The notes beneath the pieces were generated by a model. The model did not search any database and was not told the origin of the DNA. It worked only from the letters and a program-made list of their open reading frames with translations. Below, one piece after another: positions 53,752 to 62,190 of a stretch of DNA of 64,000 nt. Every line of letters starts with the position of its first letter. Position 1 is the stretch's first letter. The position numbers were made by a program, and so were the translations under genes. This DNA comes from Herpetosiphon geysericola (lineage in GTDB: Bacteria; Chloroflexota; Chloroflexia; Chloroflexales; Herpetosiphonaceae). The stretch lies in contig NZ_LGKP01000013.1 in the NCBI RefSeq assembly GCF_001306135.1, forward strand, positions 1 to 64,000, written 5' to 3'.

Positions 53752-54840
53752 TTAATAGCCTTCGTTCTCAAGCGATTGCTGGTAGGCTTGTCGCACGCTT
53801 GGGCTGATGATTGCTTCGCCAGCAGCAAAGGTTAATTCTTGATCAACTGCTGGGTTGAGCGCTGTTTGAGCGGCATACTGTTTGTTTTTGGTGATGTGGC
53901 GGGCGACGATTGCCAACAAATTGGGGGTTGGTAAGGCTTCTTGGGCCACTTGGCTGGCTGCATCCCACAGCTTGGCTTGTTGCAAGGCTGAGTTGGTTTG
54001 TAAGCTGATGTGTTGCACTTCAATCACAAAGGCTGCATGCGGCGGCTTTTCGCCTAAGGCCATGCTTGCACATAGCGCTAGATCATCGGTGAGATAGCCA
54101 GTGCCGTTGATGTGCAACACTTCCTCACGGCCTGGAACCAAAAATGCCAGCCCAATCTGGTCCGATTGCAACAGATTGCGCACGGTGTCTGCCCGCTGGT
54201 TGCCTTTGCGATCAGCAATCGCCAGCGTGTGGTCATCAAGTACCCGCACAAATCCCGCTGTATCGCCTTTGGGGCTGGTATCGCTGCCGCCATTGGCATC
54301 CCACGATGAAAGCAGCACAAACGGCGATTGAGCCAAAAATTGGCTAATGAGCGGATCGTTGAGGCTGGTTGCGCTGGGCTGAGTACCAAAATTACCTGAC
54401 GTAATCGTTGTGCTCGCATCAAAAAGCTTTGAACGTAAAATACACTTGGCACAATGTACAAACGCCTCTTCTACCGCAAGCGTTATCTGGCTTGGCGTAA
54501 TTTCAGCCAGCTTGCCATTGACCCGCAGCGTTTCGCCGTGGGTTCCGGGCAAAAAGAAGAGCAACGAAACACTGGGATAGTGCTCGGAGAGCGCGAGCGT
54601 GCTTGGGCGATCAAAGGTTATTTGGGTTGCTGATTCGGCCCGCATAAAGCCAGCAGTTCCGCCAATAATTGTTGTCTGCGACTGGCCTGCTGCATCATGA
54701 AAGCCTAAACCAGCGATGGGAGCAATCGCCAGAATCGCAAGGCAATCGTCGTCGAGCCTCGTAACCGTTTTCATCAAAACCAATTCGTTAGGTGAACCAA
54801 TCAGCGCTTCAACCTCGCTAACAGTCGTTATCCGCCGCAT
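53752..54840 (-). CDS. Pyridoxamine 5'-phosphate oxidase-like flavoprotein with two split-barrel halves
   Basis: This is a 362-residue protein from ATG 54840 (AAAGGAAA 7 bp upstream). The first half (about 1-165) has LSEHYPSVSLLFFLPGTHGETLRVNG, and the second (about 185-345) has PFVLLSSWDANGGSDTSPKGD and IGLAFLVPGREEVLHINGTG. These are two successive PNPOx-type FMN-binding barrels within one chain. The second half matches the MSMEG_1061-type family best (DTSPKGD, ADRKGNQR). The substrate is unknown. Confidence 0.85.
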   Translation of the reverse strand: MRRITTVSEVEALIGSPNELVLMKTVTRLDDDCLAILAIAPIAGLGFHDAAGQSQTTIIGGTAGFMRAESATQITFDRPSTLALSEHYPSVSLLFFLPGTHGETLRVNGKLAEITPSQITLAVEEAFVHCAKCILRSKLFDASTTITSGNFGTQPSATSLNDPLISQFLAQSPFVLLSSWDANGGSDTSPKGDTAGFVRVLDDHTLAIADRKGNQRADTVRNLLQSDQIGLAFLVPGREEVLHINGTGYLTDDLALCASMALGEKPPHAAFVIEVQHISLQTNSALQQAKLWDAASQVAQEALPTPNLLAIVARHITKNKQYAAQTALNPAVDQELTFAAGEAIISPSVRQAYQQSLENEGY

Positions 54841-55058
54841 AAGTATTTCCTTTATTGATCCAGGTATGGAGGGCAATAGTGAACATCATAACCAACCATA
54901 ATCATCGATACTTAGTACGATAATCGATGCTTGATGATTTGGCGAGGACAATAGTCGCCAACATTAGCGCTAAACACTTGTATTTTACGAACATATGATC
55001 TCATAATGAGTCATCTCAGCAAAGATGTACCGATTGGTTAATGATGAAGGAGCAGACA

Positions 55059-55556
55059 ATGAGCGAGCTACATTTGAGCCAAAACCTACATTCAAAAACT
55101 GGTATGCTGATTCGTAAACCGATTGAATTCGTGTTTGAAGCGCTCGTCAATCCTGCGCTGACCACCCAATTTTGGTTTACTGCAAGTAGTGGTTGGCTTG
55201 AGCAGGGCAAAACGGTTACATGGGAATGGGCTATGTATGATGTTGCGGTTGAGGTAACGCCGCTTGTTGTTCAGCCACCAAGCCAACTTGTGATTGAATG
55301 GCCTGGCTATGCTGGTCTAGCCCAGGTTACTTGGTCTTTGCAAGCACTGCCCAACCAAACAACCTATGTAGAGGTTGCTGAAAGTGGCTTTACAGGAACA
55401 GCTGAGGCTATTCAGCAACAATTAGTTGATTCAACCGAAGGCTTTTGTTTGGTGCTGGCAGGGCTTAAGGCATGGCTTGAACATGGCATTGCTCTAAACC
55501 TCGTTGCTGATCGCTTTCCTGCTGGCTACCATGCTGCACATGAGGAACGCAAGTAA
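55059..55556 (+). CDS. SRPBCC / AHSA1-like protein
   Basis: This is a 165-residue protein from ATG 55059 (GAAGGAG upstream; earlier ATGs at 55041 and 55044 lie within or before that site). IRKPIEFVFEALVNPALTTQFWFT begins the fold, TWEWAMYDVAVEVTPL and LVIEWPGY form mid strands, and TEGFCLVLAGLKAWLEHG is the C-terminal helix. It has the Bet v1-like cavity fold of the activator-of-Hsp90 homologue group. Ligand unknown. Confidence 0.88.
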   Translation: MSELHLSQNLHSKTGMLIRKPIEFVFEALVNPALTTQFWFTASSGWLEQGKTVTWEWAMYDVAVEVTPLVVQPPSQLVIEWPGYAGLAQVTWSLQALPNQTTYVEVAESGFTGTAEAIQQQLVDSTEGFCLVLAGLKAWLEHGIALNLVADRFPAGYHAAHEERK

Positions 55557-55589
55557 TCTGCATAGCGAAGCACAGTGTTGCACAACTTG

Positions 55590-55625
55590 CCCCTTGCTAG
55601 GAGCGAACAAGCAAGGGGTTTTTTT
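55590..55625 (+). terminator. Rho-independent terminator after the SRPBCC gene
   Basis: A 9-bp stem CCCCTTGCT/AGCAAGGGG with an 11-nt loop is followed by seven T. Confidence 0.92.
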
Positions 55626-55636
55626 AACCTGCCGCT

Positions 55637-56518
55637 TTATTGATCAAGCTGCAAAACGGCAAATGGCTCGCCGAATGGCTGTTCGTCGGTTTCCACAAAG
55701 CCTAGCGATTGATACAAACGGCGGGCGACATGGTTCGCATCTTCATAACTGACTGCTACCGAGCGACCTCCAGCTGCACGAATTGTTGCCAACATGAGTT
55801 GAATTGCCATCCGTCCATAACCCCGACCCTGAAATATTGCATCAACCAAGAGCCGCAGTAACCCCCAGCCGTAGTCTGGATCATTGCCATACATCATGAA
55901 GCCAACCAGCGTTGTATCAGCGTAAATGCCTTGGGTTTCCCAATGTGGCTCGAAGTGTGCTTGGACCAACGAGGCTGCGGTGCTGGCGACAAACTGTTGT
56001 TGATGGGGCGCGACGCTTAATGCCAAACAGGCACGTGCGTTGGCGAGGGTAATTGGTTGCAGGCTGATTGTTGCGCTCGGTTTCGAACGTGGTGGTACTG
56101 CCAGCGCCACAGTTAGCGCTTCCGCTGGGTCGCTTGGGCTAGCTTGTGCCCCAAGCGCTGCCAAAAATTGTTGAGCCAGCTGATTGCTGGTTGGATAGGT
56201 TGCATATAACTGTTGAATGCTATAGTCAGCGGCGCGCTCTGTAAGCAAGGCGGCAATTGTCGCGCGGCCATAGCCCCTTCGTCTCAACTGCGGATCGATG
56301 ATCAGATCGTAGAGCCACCAGCGGCCATCAGCGATCGCCGTGCCTTCGACTACCACTCCAACCAGCTGCTGCGCTTCTTGCTCGACGATGGCCCGAATTT
56401 GGGCATTTGGGATAATGGCGGCGTTTGCATAGGCTCTGGTGATGCTTGCCTGCTCAGCATCGATGGTGGCCAGTGCCTCAACCATGGCCTGGGTGAGTGC
56501 TTGGAACTGAATCTGCAT
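55637..56518 (-). CDS. Tandem GNAT acetyltransferase
   Basis: This is a 293-residue protein with AAAGGAG before the ATG. It contains two GNAT folds: residues about 1-140 (LYDLIIDPQLRRRGYGRATI, the acetyl-CoA loop R-R-x-G-Y-G) and about 150-293 (LLRLLVDAIFQGRGYGRMAI, then ANHVARRLYQSLGF). Both keep a G-x-G/A loop, so both may bind acetyl-CoA. Double-GNAT proteins include mycothiol synthase and peptide or antibiotic acetyltransferases; the substrate cannot be told. Its leader carries a strong terminator-like hairpin. Confidence 0.9.
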   Translation of the reverse strand: MQIQFQALTQAMVEALATIDAEQASITRAYANAAIIPNAQIRAIVEQEAQQLVGVVVEGTAIADGRWWLYDLIIDPQLRRRGYGRATIAALLTERAADYSIQQLYATYPTSNQLAQQFLAALGAQASPSDPAEALTVALAVPPRSKPSATISLQPITLANARACLALSVAPHQQQFVASTAASLVQAHFEPHWETQGIYADTTLVGFMMYGNDPDYGWGLLRLLVDAIFQGRGYGRMAIQLMLATIRAAGGRSVAVSYEDANHVARRLYQSLGFVETDEQPFGEPFAVLQLDQ

Positions 56519-56545
56519 TGCGACTACTCCTTTGACCGCTCCAAC

Positions 56546-56596
56546 AAAAAGGGGACGGCATCAATAGACCTGTCGGTCTATATGATGGCCGTCCCC
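56546..56596 (-). promoter_or_regulatory. Terminator-like hairpin in the leader of the GNAT gene
   Basis: A long imperfect palindrome (56551-56596) pairs GGGGACGG with CCGTCCCC, CATCA with TGATG, and ATAGACC with GGTCTAT. Read on the minus strand it ends CCGTCCCC then TTTTTG, a complete intrinsic terminator. No gene ends here, because the flanking genes diverge. It lies 28 bp before the GNAT ATG, so it looks like an attenuator or a small mobile repeat. Confidence 0.7.
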
Positions 56597-56781
56597 AAAA
56601 TTTGGTGGTCGGAATTCAATTAGTGCTAGCATGCTACACCAAGCAAACCTGATGTGTCAACTAGGAAGACATGCGCTAGAATACGGACGCTTACAGTTAG
56701 CATGCCACGCAGTGTGAACAAATTGTGCTGCGTGTGCTTTAGCTTGTATCCCGCAATGGAATGCAATCTAGGAAGGCTTTT

Positions 56782-57441
56782 ATGCTTCGTCGTCTTTTGG
56801 TTGTTGGCCTCAGTATTGTAGGGGGATTATTGCTGATTCAGCATGCGCTTGCTGGTCAATCCACCGCAAATTCAGCACCAGCAATGGCTAGGCTTGGTGG
56901 TGGAACGCTAACGCCTACGCTTGCACTAACTCCCACGGCAACGCTCACGCCCACCGCAATTCCAACTGCTGCGCCTATTAGCCTTGATAACTATTTGCCA
57001 ATCGTGGTCAAAGCGCCGCCACCGCCAACCGCCACCCCAACTCCCATCCCAACCGCTTCGCCAATTCCAACTGCTACGCCGATTCCCCCAACCTCAATTC
57101 CGCCAACGCCTACGCTGGGCACGGTCAACCCAAGTTGTGATGGCGCGGCCAGTTCTGCGGCTCCTAACTATCCAGTTGCGATTACCAATGTCAATAAGGC
57201 TGGCAATCCAGAAACCGTGACGATTCGCAATACCTCGAACCAAGCAGTCGATATAAACAACTGGTGGATTTGTTCGATGACTGGCAATCAGCGCCATGCA
57301 ATCCTGAGTGGCACATTGGCTCCAGGCCAAACTTTGGTCGTTGTTTCGCAGGCAAATGGGCCGATTTGGAATAACACGGCAACTGATCCTGCTGCACTCT
57401 ATCGCCGCGATGGCTTTCAAGTCGGCTATCGTAGCCAATAG
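56782..57441 (+). CDS. Secreted protein with Thr/Pro linkers, YLPI motif and lamin-tail domain
   Basis: This is a 219-residue protein from ATG 56782 (AGGAAGG 5 bp upstream). After a signal peptide (about 1-25) a TPT-rich stretch leads to SLDNYLPIVVKAPPPP, then a second Pro/Thr linker. The C-terminal half (about 125-205) is a lamin-tail (LTD) fold: VAITNVNKAGNPETVTIRN, AVDINNWWICSM and SGTLAPGQTLVVV. Lamin-tail domains in bacteria occur on surface or secreted nucleases and anchors. No enzyme domain is present, so a binding or surface role is likely. Confidence 0.85.
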   Translation: MLRRLLVVGLSIVGGLLLIQHALAGQSTANSAPAMARLGGGTLTPTLALTPTATLTPTAIPTAAPISLDNYLPIVVKAPPPPTATPTPIPTASPIPTATPIPPTSIPPTPTLGTVNPSCDGAASSAAPNYPVAITNVNKAGNPETVTIRNTSNQAVDINNWWICSMTGNQRHAILSGTLAPGQTLVVVSQANGPIWNNTATDPAALYRRDGFQVGYRSQ

Positions 57442-57511
57442 CCATGCTCGCCATGATGAAATTGAATCTGGTTGCACTGCAACATGCCTATGCTGGCGAA
57501 CACGGCCATAC

Positions 57512-58408
57512 TTAAGCTTCTCGCAAATGTGCAGTAGCGGTTTGCACAAGCTCGCTAAACGCTTGGGTTGCATGACAGCGGTAGACATCGCGTTGCCAGA
57601 GCAAGCCAACTTTGCGAGCTGGCGTTGGATTGATTAAGCGGATTCGCGCTAAGTTTGCTGTTGACCGATCATTCAAGCTCAGGGCTGGCAAGATTGTTGG
57701 CAGCCCTGTGCGTTCAACAACCGCCAAAATACTGCTAACGGTGTTGAGTTCCATCACAACATGCGGCTGGACAGGAGCCAACCGCGCGCTTTCTTCCCAC
57801 AGGCGGCGGGTACAAAAGCTCTTGGCAAGCAGCACCAAATCCATCGCATCAAGCGCGCTAACTGCAATTTCCTGCTGGTTAGCAAGCGCATGATCGTTGC
57901 GCACAATCAGCGCTAAACGTTCTTCAAATAACTCCTGGCTGGCCAAAAGTTCGTGCGAACTTGGCACAAAACTCAAGCCAAGTTGCAACTCGCCTGCGAC
58001 CAAACGCTGTTCAATCGTGTCTGCTGGAGCCTCTTCGATCAACAGCTTAATCCGCGGGTGGCGTTGTGCAAAGCTTGCAGCCAGCGCAGGAATCAAATAA
58101 TCGTTGACTGTTTGGACAACGCCAATCGTTAATTCGCCCCGTTGCAGGCCTGCAAGTTCGCGAATTGCGGTTTCTGCTTGCTGCAACTCGCCAAAAATCC
58201 GCTCTGCATGCTGGTATAAAATGCTGCCTGCTGCGGTCAGGCTTACGCCACGTTTCGAGCGATTGATCAACACGGTGCCAACGGTTTGTTCTAAAACCTG
58301 AATTTGCTGCGATAACGCTGATTGCGAAATGAACAGCGTTTCGGCGGCTCGCGTAAAGTTGGCAGCCTGCACAACCGCTACCAAATAGCGCAGTTGACGT
58401 AATTCCAT
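57512..58408 (-). CDS. LysR-family transcriptional regulator
   Basis: This is a 298-residue protein from ATG 58408 (GAGG upstream; GTG 58414 is an alternative). The N-terminal winged helix is MELRQLRYLVAVVQAANFTRAAETL with recognition helix SQSALSQQIQVLEQTVG. The effector domain spans about 90-298 (LTIGVVQTVNDYLIPALA and EEAPADTIEQRL). It is divergent from the protoglobin gene with about 118 bp between, the usual arrangement for LysR control of its neighbour. Confidence 0.93.
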   Translation of the reverse strand: MELRQLRYLVAVVQAANFTRAAETLFISQSALSQQIQVLEQTVGTVLINRSKRGVSLTAAGSILYQHAERIFGELQQAETAIRELAGLQRGELTIGVVQTVNDYLIPALAASFAQRHPRIKLLIEEAPADTIEQRLVAGELQLGLSFVPSSHELLASQELFEERLALIVRNDHALANQQEIAVSALDAMDLVLLAKSFCTRRLWEESARLAPVQPHVVMELNTVSSILAVVERTGLPTILPALSLNDRSTANLARIRLINPTPARKVGLLWQRDVYRCHATQAFSELVQTATAHLREA

Positions 58409-58526
58409 TATCACCTCAGCTTATGAAAAGCATAAGATCTATCTGTTAGACTAATTATAGCAGGTGGGCTAGAATCGTGGTGTTGAACGTTAGCGCCATT
58501 CAATGGCGTTGTTTCTGGAGAACCAT

Positions 58527-59123
58527 ATGCCTTCGACAGCATCGATTCCTGGCTATACCTATGGCAATGCTGAGGTGGCCGAATCGCCATTTCGCCTAGA
58601 CGATCTTGCCATCCTCAAACAGACGCTGCTCTTTACTGAAGCTGATGTGCAGTATTTGCGTATGGCGGGCACTGTGCTCGAACCGCAAGTTGAAGCGATT
58701 TTGGATGTTTGGTATGGCTTTGTGGCGGCGCATCCGCATTTGGTGGCCTATTTTTCAACCACTCAAGGTGCAGTTCTCCCCGATTATTTAGCCCGCGTTC
58801 GTGCCCGCTTTGCCCAATGGATTCGCGATACAACCCAGCGCGAGTATGATCAGACCTGGCTTAACTATCAGATGGAAATTGGCTTGCGCCACCATACAGA
58901 GAAGAAAAATCACACCGATGCTGCTGCTGGCGCGCCAACGATTATCCCGCTACGCTATATGGTTGGCTTTATCGTGCCAATTACCCTGACGATCAAAGAG
59001 TTTCTCAAAGCTGGCGGCCATAGCTCAGCAGAGGTTGAACAGATGTATGCAGCGTGGTTTAAAGCGGTGGTGTTGCATGTAACGCTGTGGCTTCAGCCCT
59101 ATGCTCAGCCAGGTGAATTTTAA
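58527..59123 (+). CDS. Protoglobin (haem-binding globin)
   Basis: This is a 198-residue protein from ATG 58527 (GGAG 7 bp upstream; ATG 58503 has none). The pre-globin N-terminal extension (PGYTYGNAEVAESPF) and the core with YQMEIGLRHHTEKKNHTD, which contains the proximal haem His, are diagnostic of protoglobins. PLRYMVGFIVPI forms the G helix and the protein ends VTLWLQPY. It has no output domain, so it is a stand-alone gas-binding or redox protein. The divergent LysR protein may control it. Confidence 0.93.
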   Translation: MPSTASIPGYTYGNAEVAESPFRLDDLAILKQTLLFTEADVQYLRMAGTVLEPQVEAILDVWYGFVAAHPHLVAYFSTTQGAVLPDYLARVRARFAQWIRDTTQREYDQTWLNYQMEIGLRHHTEKKNHTDAAAGAPTIIPLRYMVGFIVPITLTIKEFLKAGGHSSAEVEQMYAAWFKAVVLHVTLWLQPYAQPGEF

Positions 59124-59129
59124 TTTCTT

Positions 59130-59166
59130 CAGCGCTCTCGGCTACTGAACGCAGGCGAGAGCGCTG
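59130..59166. terminator. Hairpin between convergent protoglobin and DUF4345 genes
   Basis: A perfect 11-bp stem CAGCGCTCTCG/CGAGAGCGCTG with a 15-nt loop. T-runs are weak on both sides. Confidence 0.65.
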
Positions 59167-59172
59167 AAAAAG

Positions 59173-59637
59173 TTACTCTCGATGCGAAACCCCTTGCCCA
59201 CTCTGCTGGGTAAGGGGCGCTGCTTTCAAGGCTTGTTGCAACCACCAGTGTAATCCAAGCATCAGCCCAATTTCGGCAATTAACGCGATTAATACTTCGC
59301 TGCGCAACAAGACGGCGAAATTATTGGCGCTGAAGCGCAACAATCCACCAACAATAAAGGCGGTAAAGATTGTTTGCAGCAGCAAGCGATATTTGGCCAA
59401 ATCGCGTACTGCCAGCAGAATGCAAACACCTAAAGTGCCAAAAACGCCAGCCAAAAAGCGAAAATGGCTATCTTGCACACCAAAACGGAGATTATTTGGA
59501 TCAGCAACATGCGGTGGCGCACCCTGCCAACCAAGCGTTTCAAAGCCGCCAATTCCAAAATCGAGGCTGATATACAAACTATACAATCCCACCAAAACCA
59601 ACACGATCTTGAGGCCCATCAAACTTGCTCGTTGCAT
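59173..59637 (-). CDS. DUF4345-type small membrane protein
   Basis: This is a 154-residue protein from ATG 59637 (AGGGAG upstream); the longer frame to 59712 is not supported. Four hydrophobic helices are predicted (starting SLMGLKIVLVLVGLYSLYIS). The loop between the first two has DPNNLRFGVQDSHFRFLAGVFGT, the conserved signature of DUF4345. The function is unknown. It lies last in a possible four-gene minus-strand run from 61274. Confidence 0.8.
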   Translation of the reverse strand: MQRASLMGLKIVLVLVGLYSLYISLDFGIGGFETLGWQGAPPHVADPNNLRFGVQDSHFRFLAGVFGTLGVCILLAVRDLAKYRLLLQTIFTAFIVGGLLRFSANNFAVLLRSEVLIALIAEIGLMLGLHWWLQQALKAAPLTQQSGQGVSHRE

Positions 59638-59722
59638 CGATTCGCTCCCTATTTCAAATAATCCATGCACGATACAAGTTGCCGTAGGGTTAACTGCAAG
59701 CCTTGGTAACAATTATTCATTT

Positions 59723-60280
59723 TTAGCCTTGCCCTAGCAAGTGTTTACCATCCCAGCCATAAAGCTTTGGGTTGTGTGGTTGCTCCGGATCGTGAATGTG
59801 AATGCGACACACGGCAAGTTGCCATGGCTCAGCGAGCAGGTGTTGGCTCAGGCAATCAAGCAATGCTTCAGGGTCGAGTTGCTGCGAACGATAGTCAATC
59901 ACAACGCGTAGATAGTTGGGCATGCCTTCGATTAGCAGTTCGGCTATGCCTTGTTGCTGGGCGTTTTCAACTACCGCATAGGCTAAATAATGCCCGCCAT
60001 CAGCCACGCCATGCCCCGCCTGAACATTCAAGGCTGGTTCAATTGTGCCTGCCGAAAGATACCACAAGCGCGCCAAAAACCATGATGCCAAGTGCACATG
60101 ATGGATATCCAAATGTGGTTCAAGTCGATCAGCAAGATTGCGATAGCGCAACGTTGGCTCATCATCCCACCATGGATCAACCAAACAGCGCCCTTCTGGT
60201 GGCAATGAATCAGTCCGCGAGTCTAGAAATCGCCAGAAAAAAGGCCCTAATGCAAAGCTCGCACCCAAATTGCTGCTCAT
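59723..60280 (-). CDS. Unknown 185-residue protein coupled to the Ntn hydrolase
   Basis: The ATG overlaps the stop of the Ntn-hydrolase gene (ATGA), so translation is coupled. The protein is soluble and rich in Trp and His (HHVHLASWFLARLWYLSAG), with no signal and no recognised domain. Coupling suggests a functional link with the hydrolase. Confidence 0.75.
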   Translation of the reverse strand: MSSNLGASFALGPFFWRFLDSRTDSLPPEGRCLVDPWWDDEPTLRYRNLADRLEPHLDIHHVHLASWFLARLWYLSAGTIEPALNVQAGHGVADGGHYLAYAVVENAQQQGIAELLIEGMPNYLRVVIDYRSQQLDPEALLDCLSQHLLAEPWQLAVCRIHIHDPEQPHNPKLYGWDGKHLLGQG

Positions 60281-61035
60281 AACGCTGGGTTCAGGCTGCT
60301 AAGCAACAGGCGTTTTTTGCTCAGTTGATAAACCTGATCGCCAACCACAAGCTGTTGATCGCCAAATGTAAAGCGCCAACGTTGGCTTAATTGGCTTGGT
60401 TGGGCAAACCAAACAGTGTGTTGCTGTGGTTCAAAGACTACGCTTAGTTGGGTTGGGAAATCGCCAGCATGTTGTTTGGTTGCCGCCAAAATTGCAAAGG
60501 CTCGATCAACGTCTGGCTGCTGTTGATTCAATAATTGCTGACAGATCAGGTAGCGATCGGCGCTTGGTTGTTGGCTCAGGCTGGCTGCTGGCGTGCTATG
60601 CAACGAAAAATTGGTCTGAATTAGGCTCTGCTCGGGTTGAACCAGCCCAATCTGGCCTGGCTCTAAAATGCCAATCTGGCCATGCTCATCGCGCAGCAAG
60701 CTATGCACACTGTGATTCGGCACATTGACAATGGCTTGGCTTTGCAACCCAGCAACATCAATAGCCCCGGCCAGAAATTGCTCAAAAACCTTCATAATAT
60801 GCATGACATTGTTGCTGCGCCGATAGGCTCCGGCAGCTGTGGCAGGCAACATTTGCAGGTTCATAAAGCGGCCACTGCTGGTGAGGCCAATTGCTGGCAA
60901 CCATTGGCCCTGCTCCGATTGTAAAATCAATAATTGGGCTGGATTGGGCATGCTCAAAGCGATTGGGCGCGGCCCAATATCAAAATTCATCGCCACCAAG
61001 GCTTGGGGCTGATTAATTGCAAAACTGGTACACAT
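60277..61035 (-). CDS. Ntn-hydrolase, linear amide C-N hydrolase / acyltransferase type
   Basis: This is a 252-residue protein with AGAGGATGT before the ATG. It starts Met-Cys-Thr-Ser-Phe. After removal of Met, Cys2 would be the N-terminal nucleophile, as in choloylglycine hydrolase, penicillin V acylase and C45 acyltransferases. ALVAMNFDIGPRP, with Asp near residue 19-21, and RFMNLQMLP with Asn match positions of this fold. The C-terminal part is short compared with bile-salt hydrolases (about 320). No signal peptide is seen. It could deacylate or process a small amide or peptide. A 63-residue peptide gene lies 47 bp upstream. Confidence 0.75.
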   Translation of the reverse strand: MCTSFAINQPQALVAMNFDIGPRPIALSMPNPAQLLILQSEQGQWLPAIGLTSSGRFMNLQMLPATAAGAYRRSNNVMHIMKVFEQFLAGAIDVAGLQSQAIVNVPNHSVHSLLRDEHGQIGILEPGQIGLVQPEQSLIQTNFSLHSTPAASLSQQPSADRYLICQQLLNQQQPDVDRAFAILAATKQHAGDFPTQLSVVFEPQQHTVWFAQPSQLSQRWRFTFGDQQLVVGDQVYQLSKKRLLLSSLNPAL

Positions 61036-61082
61036 ACATCCTCTGCGGGTAAATAATTAAGCATGGTATACCCACAATGCCG

Positions 61083-61274
61083 CTAATGCCAATCCTGCTT
61101 TGGCCTGATCCATAGGCTTGCTCCTGCGATGACGTAGTTATCGAAATTGATGCTAGAGGCCCATTCGCGGGCTAGAGGATTTGAAATTGACATAATTTTT
61201 ACTGAACGATCATAACTGGCAAGCAGCTCGCTATGGCTATGCGCTTTGTCGATTTTTGCCACATTAAGTCCCAT
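61083..61274 (-). CDS. 63-residue peptide, possible substrate or precursor of the Ntn hydrolase
   Basis: ATG 61274 has AAGGAG 9 bp upstream, a better start than 61298. The N-terminal half is polar and leader-like (MGLNVAKIDKAHSHSELLAS); the C-terminal half is aromatic-rich and ends SLWIRPKQDWH. No known RiPP class is matched, and no Cys or GG cleavage site is seen. It is the first gene of a run with the Ntn hydrolase and a coupled unknown gene. Confidence 0.55.
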   Translation of the reverse strand: MGLNVAKIDKAHSHSELLASYDRSVKIMSISNPLAREWASSINFDNYVIAGASLWIRPKQDWH

Positions 61275-61328
61275 CGTTGCTGCTCCTTGTGCTGACACTT
61301 ACTCATTATAGCGCTTGGAAATGTATGC

Positions 61329-61361
61329 TTGACATTACATTGAGTATACTATACATTACAT
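61329..61361 (+). promoter_or_regulatory. Promoter with overlapping direct-repeat operator
   Basis: TTGACA (61329-61334), a 17-bp spacer, then TACATT (61352-61357) form a promoter for the 61410 operon. The 9-mer ACATTACAT occurs at 61332-61340 and 61353-61361, 21 bp apart (two helical turns), covering both -35 and -10. The XRE protein of the operon is the likely repressor. Confidence 0.6.
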
Positions 61362-61409
61362 ATTGTAGCGTATACGTTACAATTCGGCTATTTAGTTGAG
61401 GATCTCGTG

Positions 61410-61892
61410 ATGAGTTTTCATGAAAAAAGTGCTTGGGCAAGTTTGCTGGCGATAGGCGTAGTTTTTACCCCATACCTTGTGGTTGTCTTGCGACAGCCGT
61501 TGGCTTTTGGGATCTTGATCGTGGCGGTAATCGCATTAGTGCTCATTTTGACTGGCTTTCACATTGTCAATGCTATCAGTAGCAAATTGATTCGTGAGCG
61601 TGGCGTTACGCCGCCAATCGATGAACTTGATCGCATGATTGAGTTACGCGCAGCGAAATATGCAGGCTTTGTACTGGCATGTGCGGTGCTGACATGGTGT
61701 TTATTCGCGCTGGTTTTTGTGTCTGCTTGGGGTGTGAGTGCTGGTGGTGAGCCAAGCAATTTGGCTGAATTTCGTGTGCCTGTAACCCAAGCATTAACCG
61801 CTGTTCACTGGCTGTTTGCTAGCTTTGTGCTGGCCAATTGCGTCTATTATGCGAGCATTGTGGTGGGGTATCGGAAGCTCGCCCATGGATAA
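61410..61892 (+). CDS. Four-helix membrane protein paired with an XRE repressor
   Basis: This is a 160-residue protein from ATG 61410 (GAGG upstream). Four membrane helices occur in two pairs, with a cytoplasmic loop containing [25 protein letters not shown]. The loop motif (D-E-x-D-x-x-I-E-x-x-A) is typical of DUF2178-like proteins encoded with small XRE regulators. Its stop lies inside the regulator gene (8-bp overlap). It is probably a sensor or inhibitor of that regulator. Confidence 0.8.
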   Translation: MSFHEKSAWASLLAIGVVFTPYLVVVLRQPLAFGILIVAVIALVLILTGFHIVNAISSKLIRERGVTPPIDELDRMIELRAAKYAGFVLACAVLTWCLFALVFVSAWGVSAGGEPSNLAEFRVPVTQALTAVHWLFASFVLANCVYYASIVVGYRKLAHG

Positions 61893-62097
61893 ACTCTTGA
61901 TTCAAAATCGGATTCGCCAACTGCGCTTTGAAGCCAACGAAATGACCCAACAAGCGCTGGCCGATCATGTTGGCATTACCCGCCAAACCGTGATTGCGCT
62001 CGAACAAGGCAAATATTATCCATCGCTTGAATTGGCTTTTCGGATTGCGCTGCTTTTTGCTAAACCACTAGAGCAGGTGTTTCAGGTTGAGGTTTAA
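61885..62097 (+). CDS. Small XRE-family DNA-binding regulator
   Basis: This is a 70-residue protein from ATG 61885, which overlaps the end of the membrane-protein gene; GGAAG lies upstream. It is nearly all HTH_3: [46 protein letters not shown], then an [10 protein letters not shown] tail. This is the YvaO/YozG-like group that is co-encoded with membrane proteins. The ACATTACAT repeats in the promoter are its likely targets. Confidence 0.92.
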   Translation: MDKLLIQNRIRQLRFEANEMTQQALADHVGITRQTVIALEQGKYYPSLELAFRIALLFAKPLEQVFQVEV

Positions 62098-62100
62098 TTA

Positions 62101-62137
62101 TTGGGCGGCGATAACGCATGTGGTTATCGCCGCCCAA
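62101..62137. terminator. Bidirectional hairpin after the XRE gene
   Basis: A perfect 15-bp stem TTGGGCGGCGATAAC/GTTATCGCCGCCCAA lies between convergent genes. T-runs are weak. Confidence 0.75.
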
Positions 62138-62190
62138 CGGGCTAAATTAGCGAAAATCGCTTGATTCAGAACGATTGTAAAAGGTTAGTG

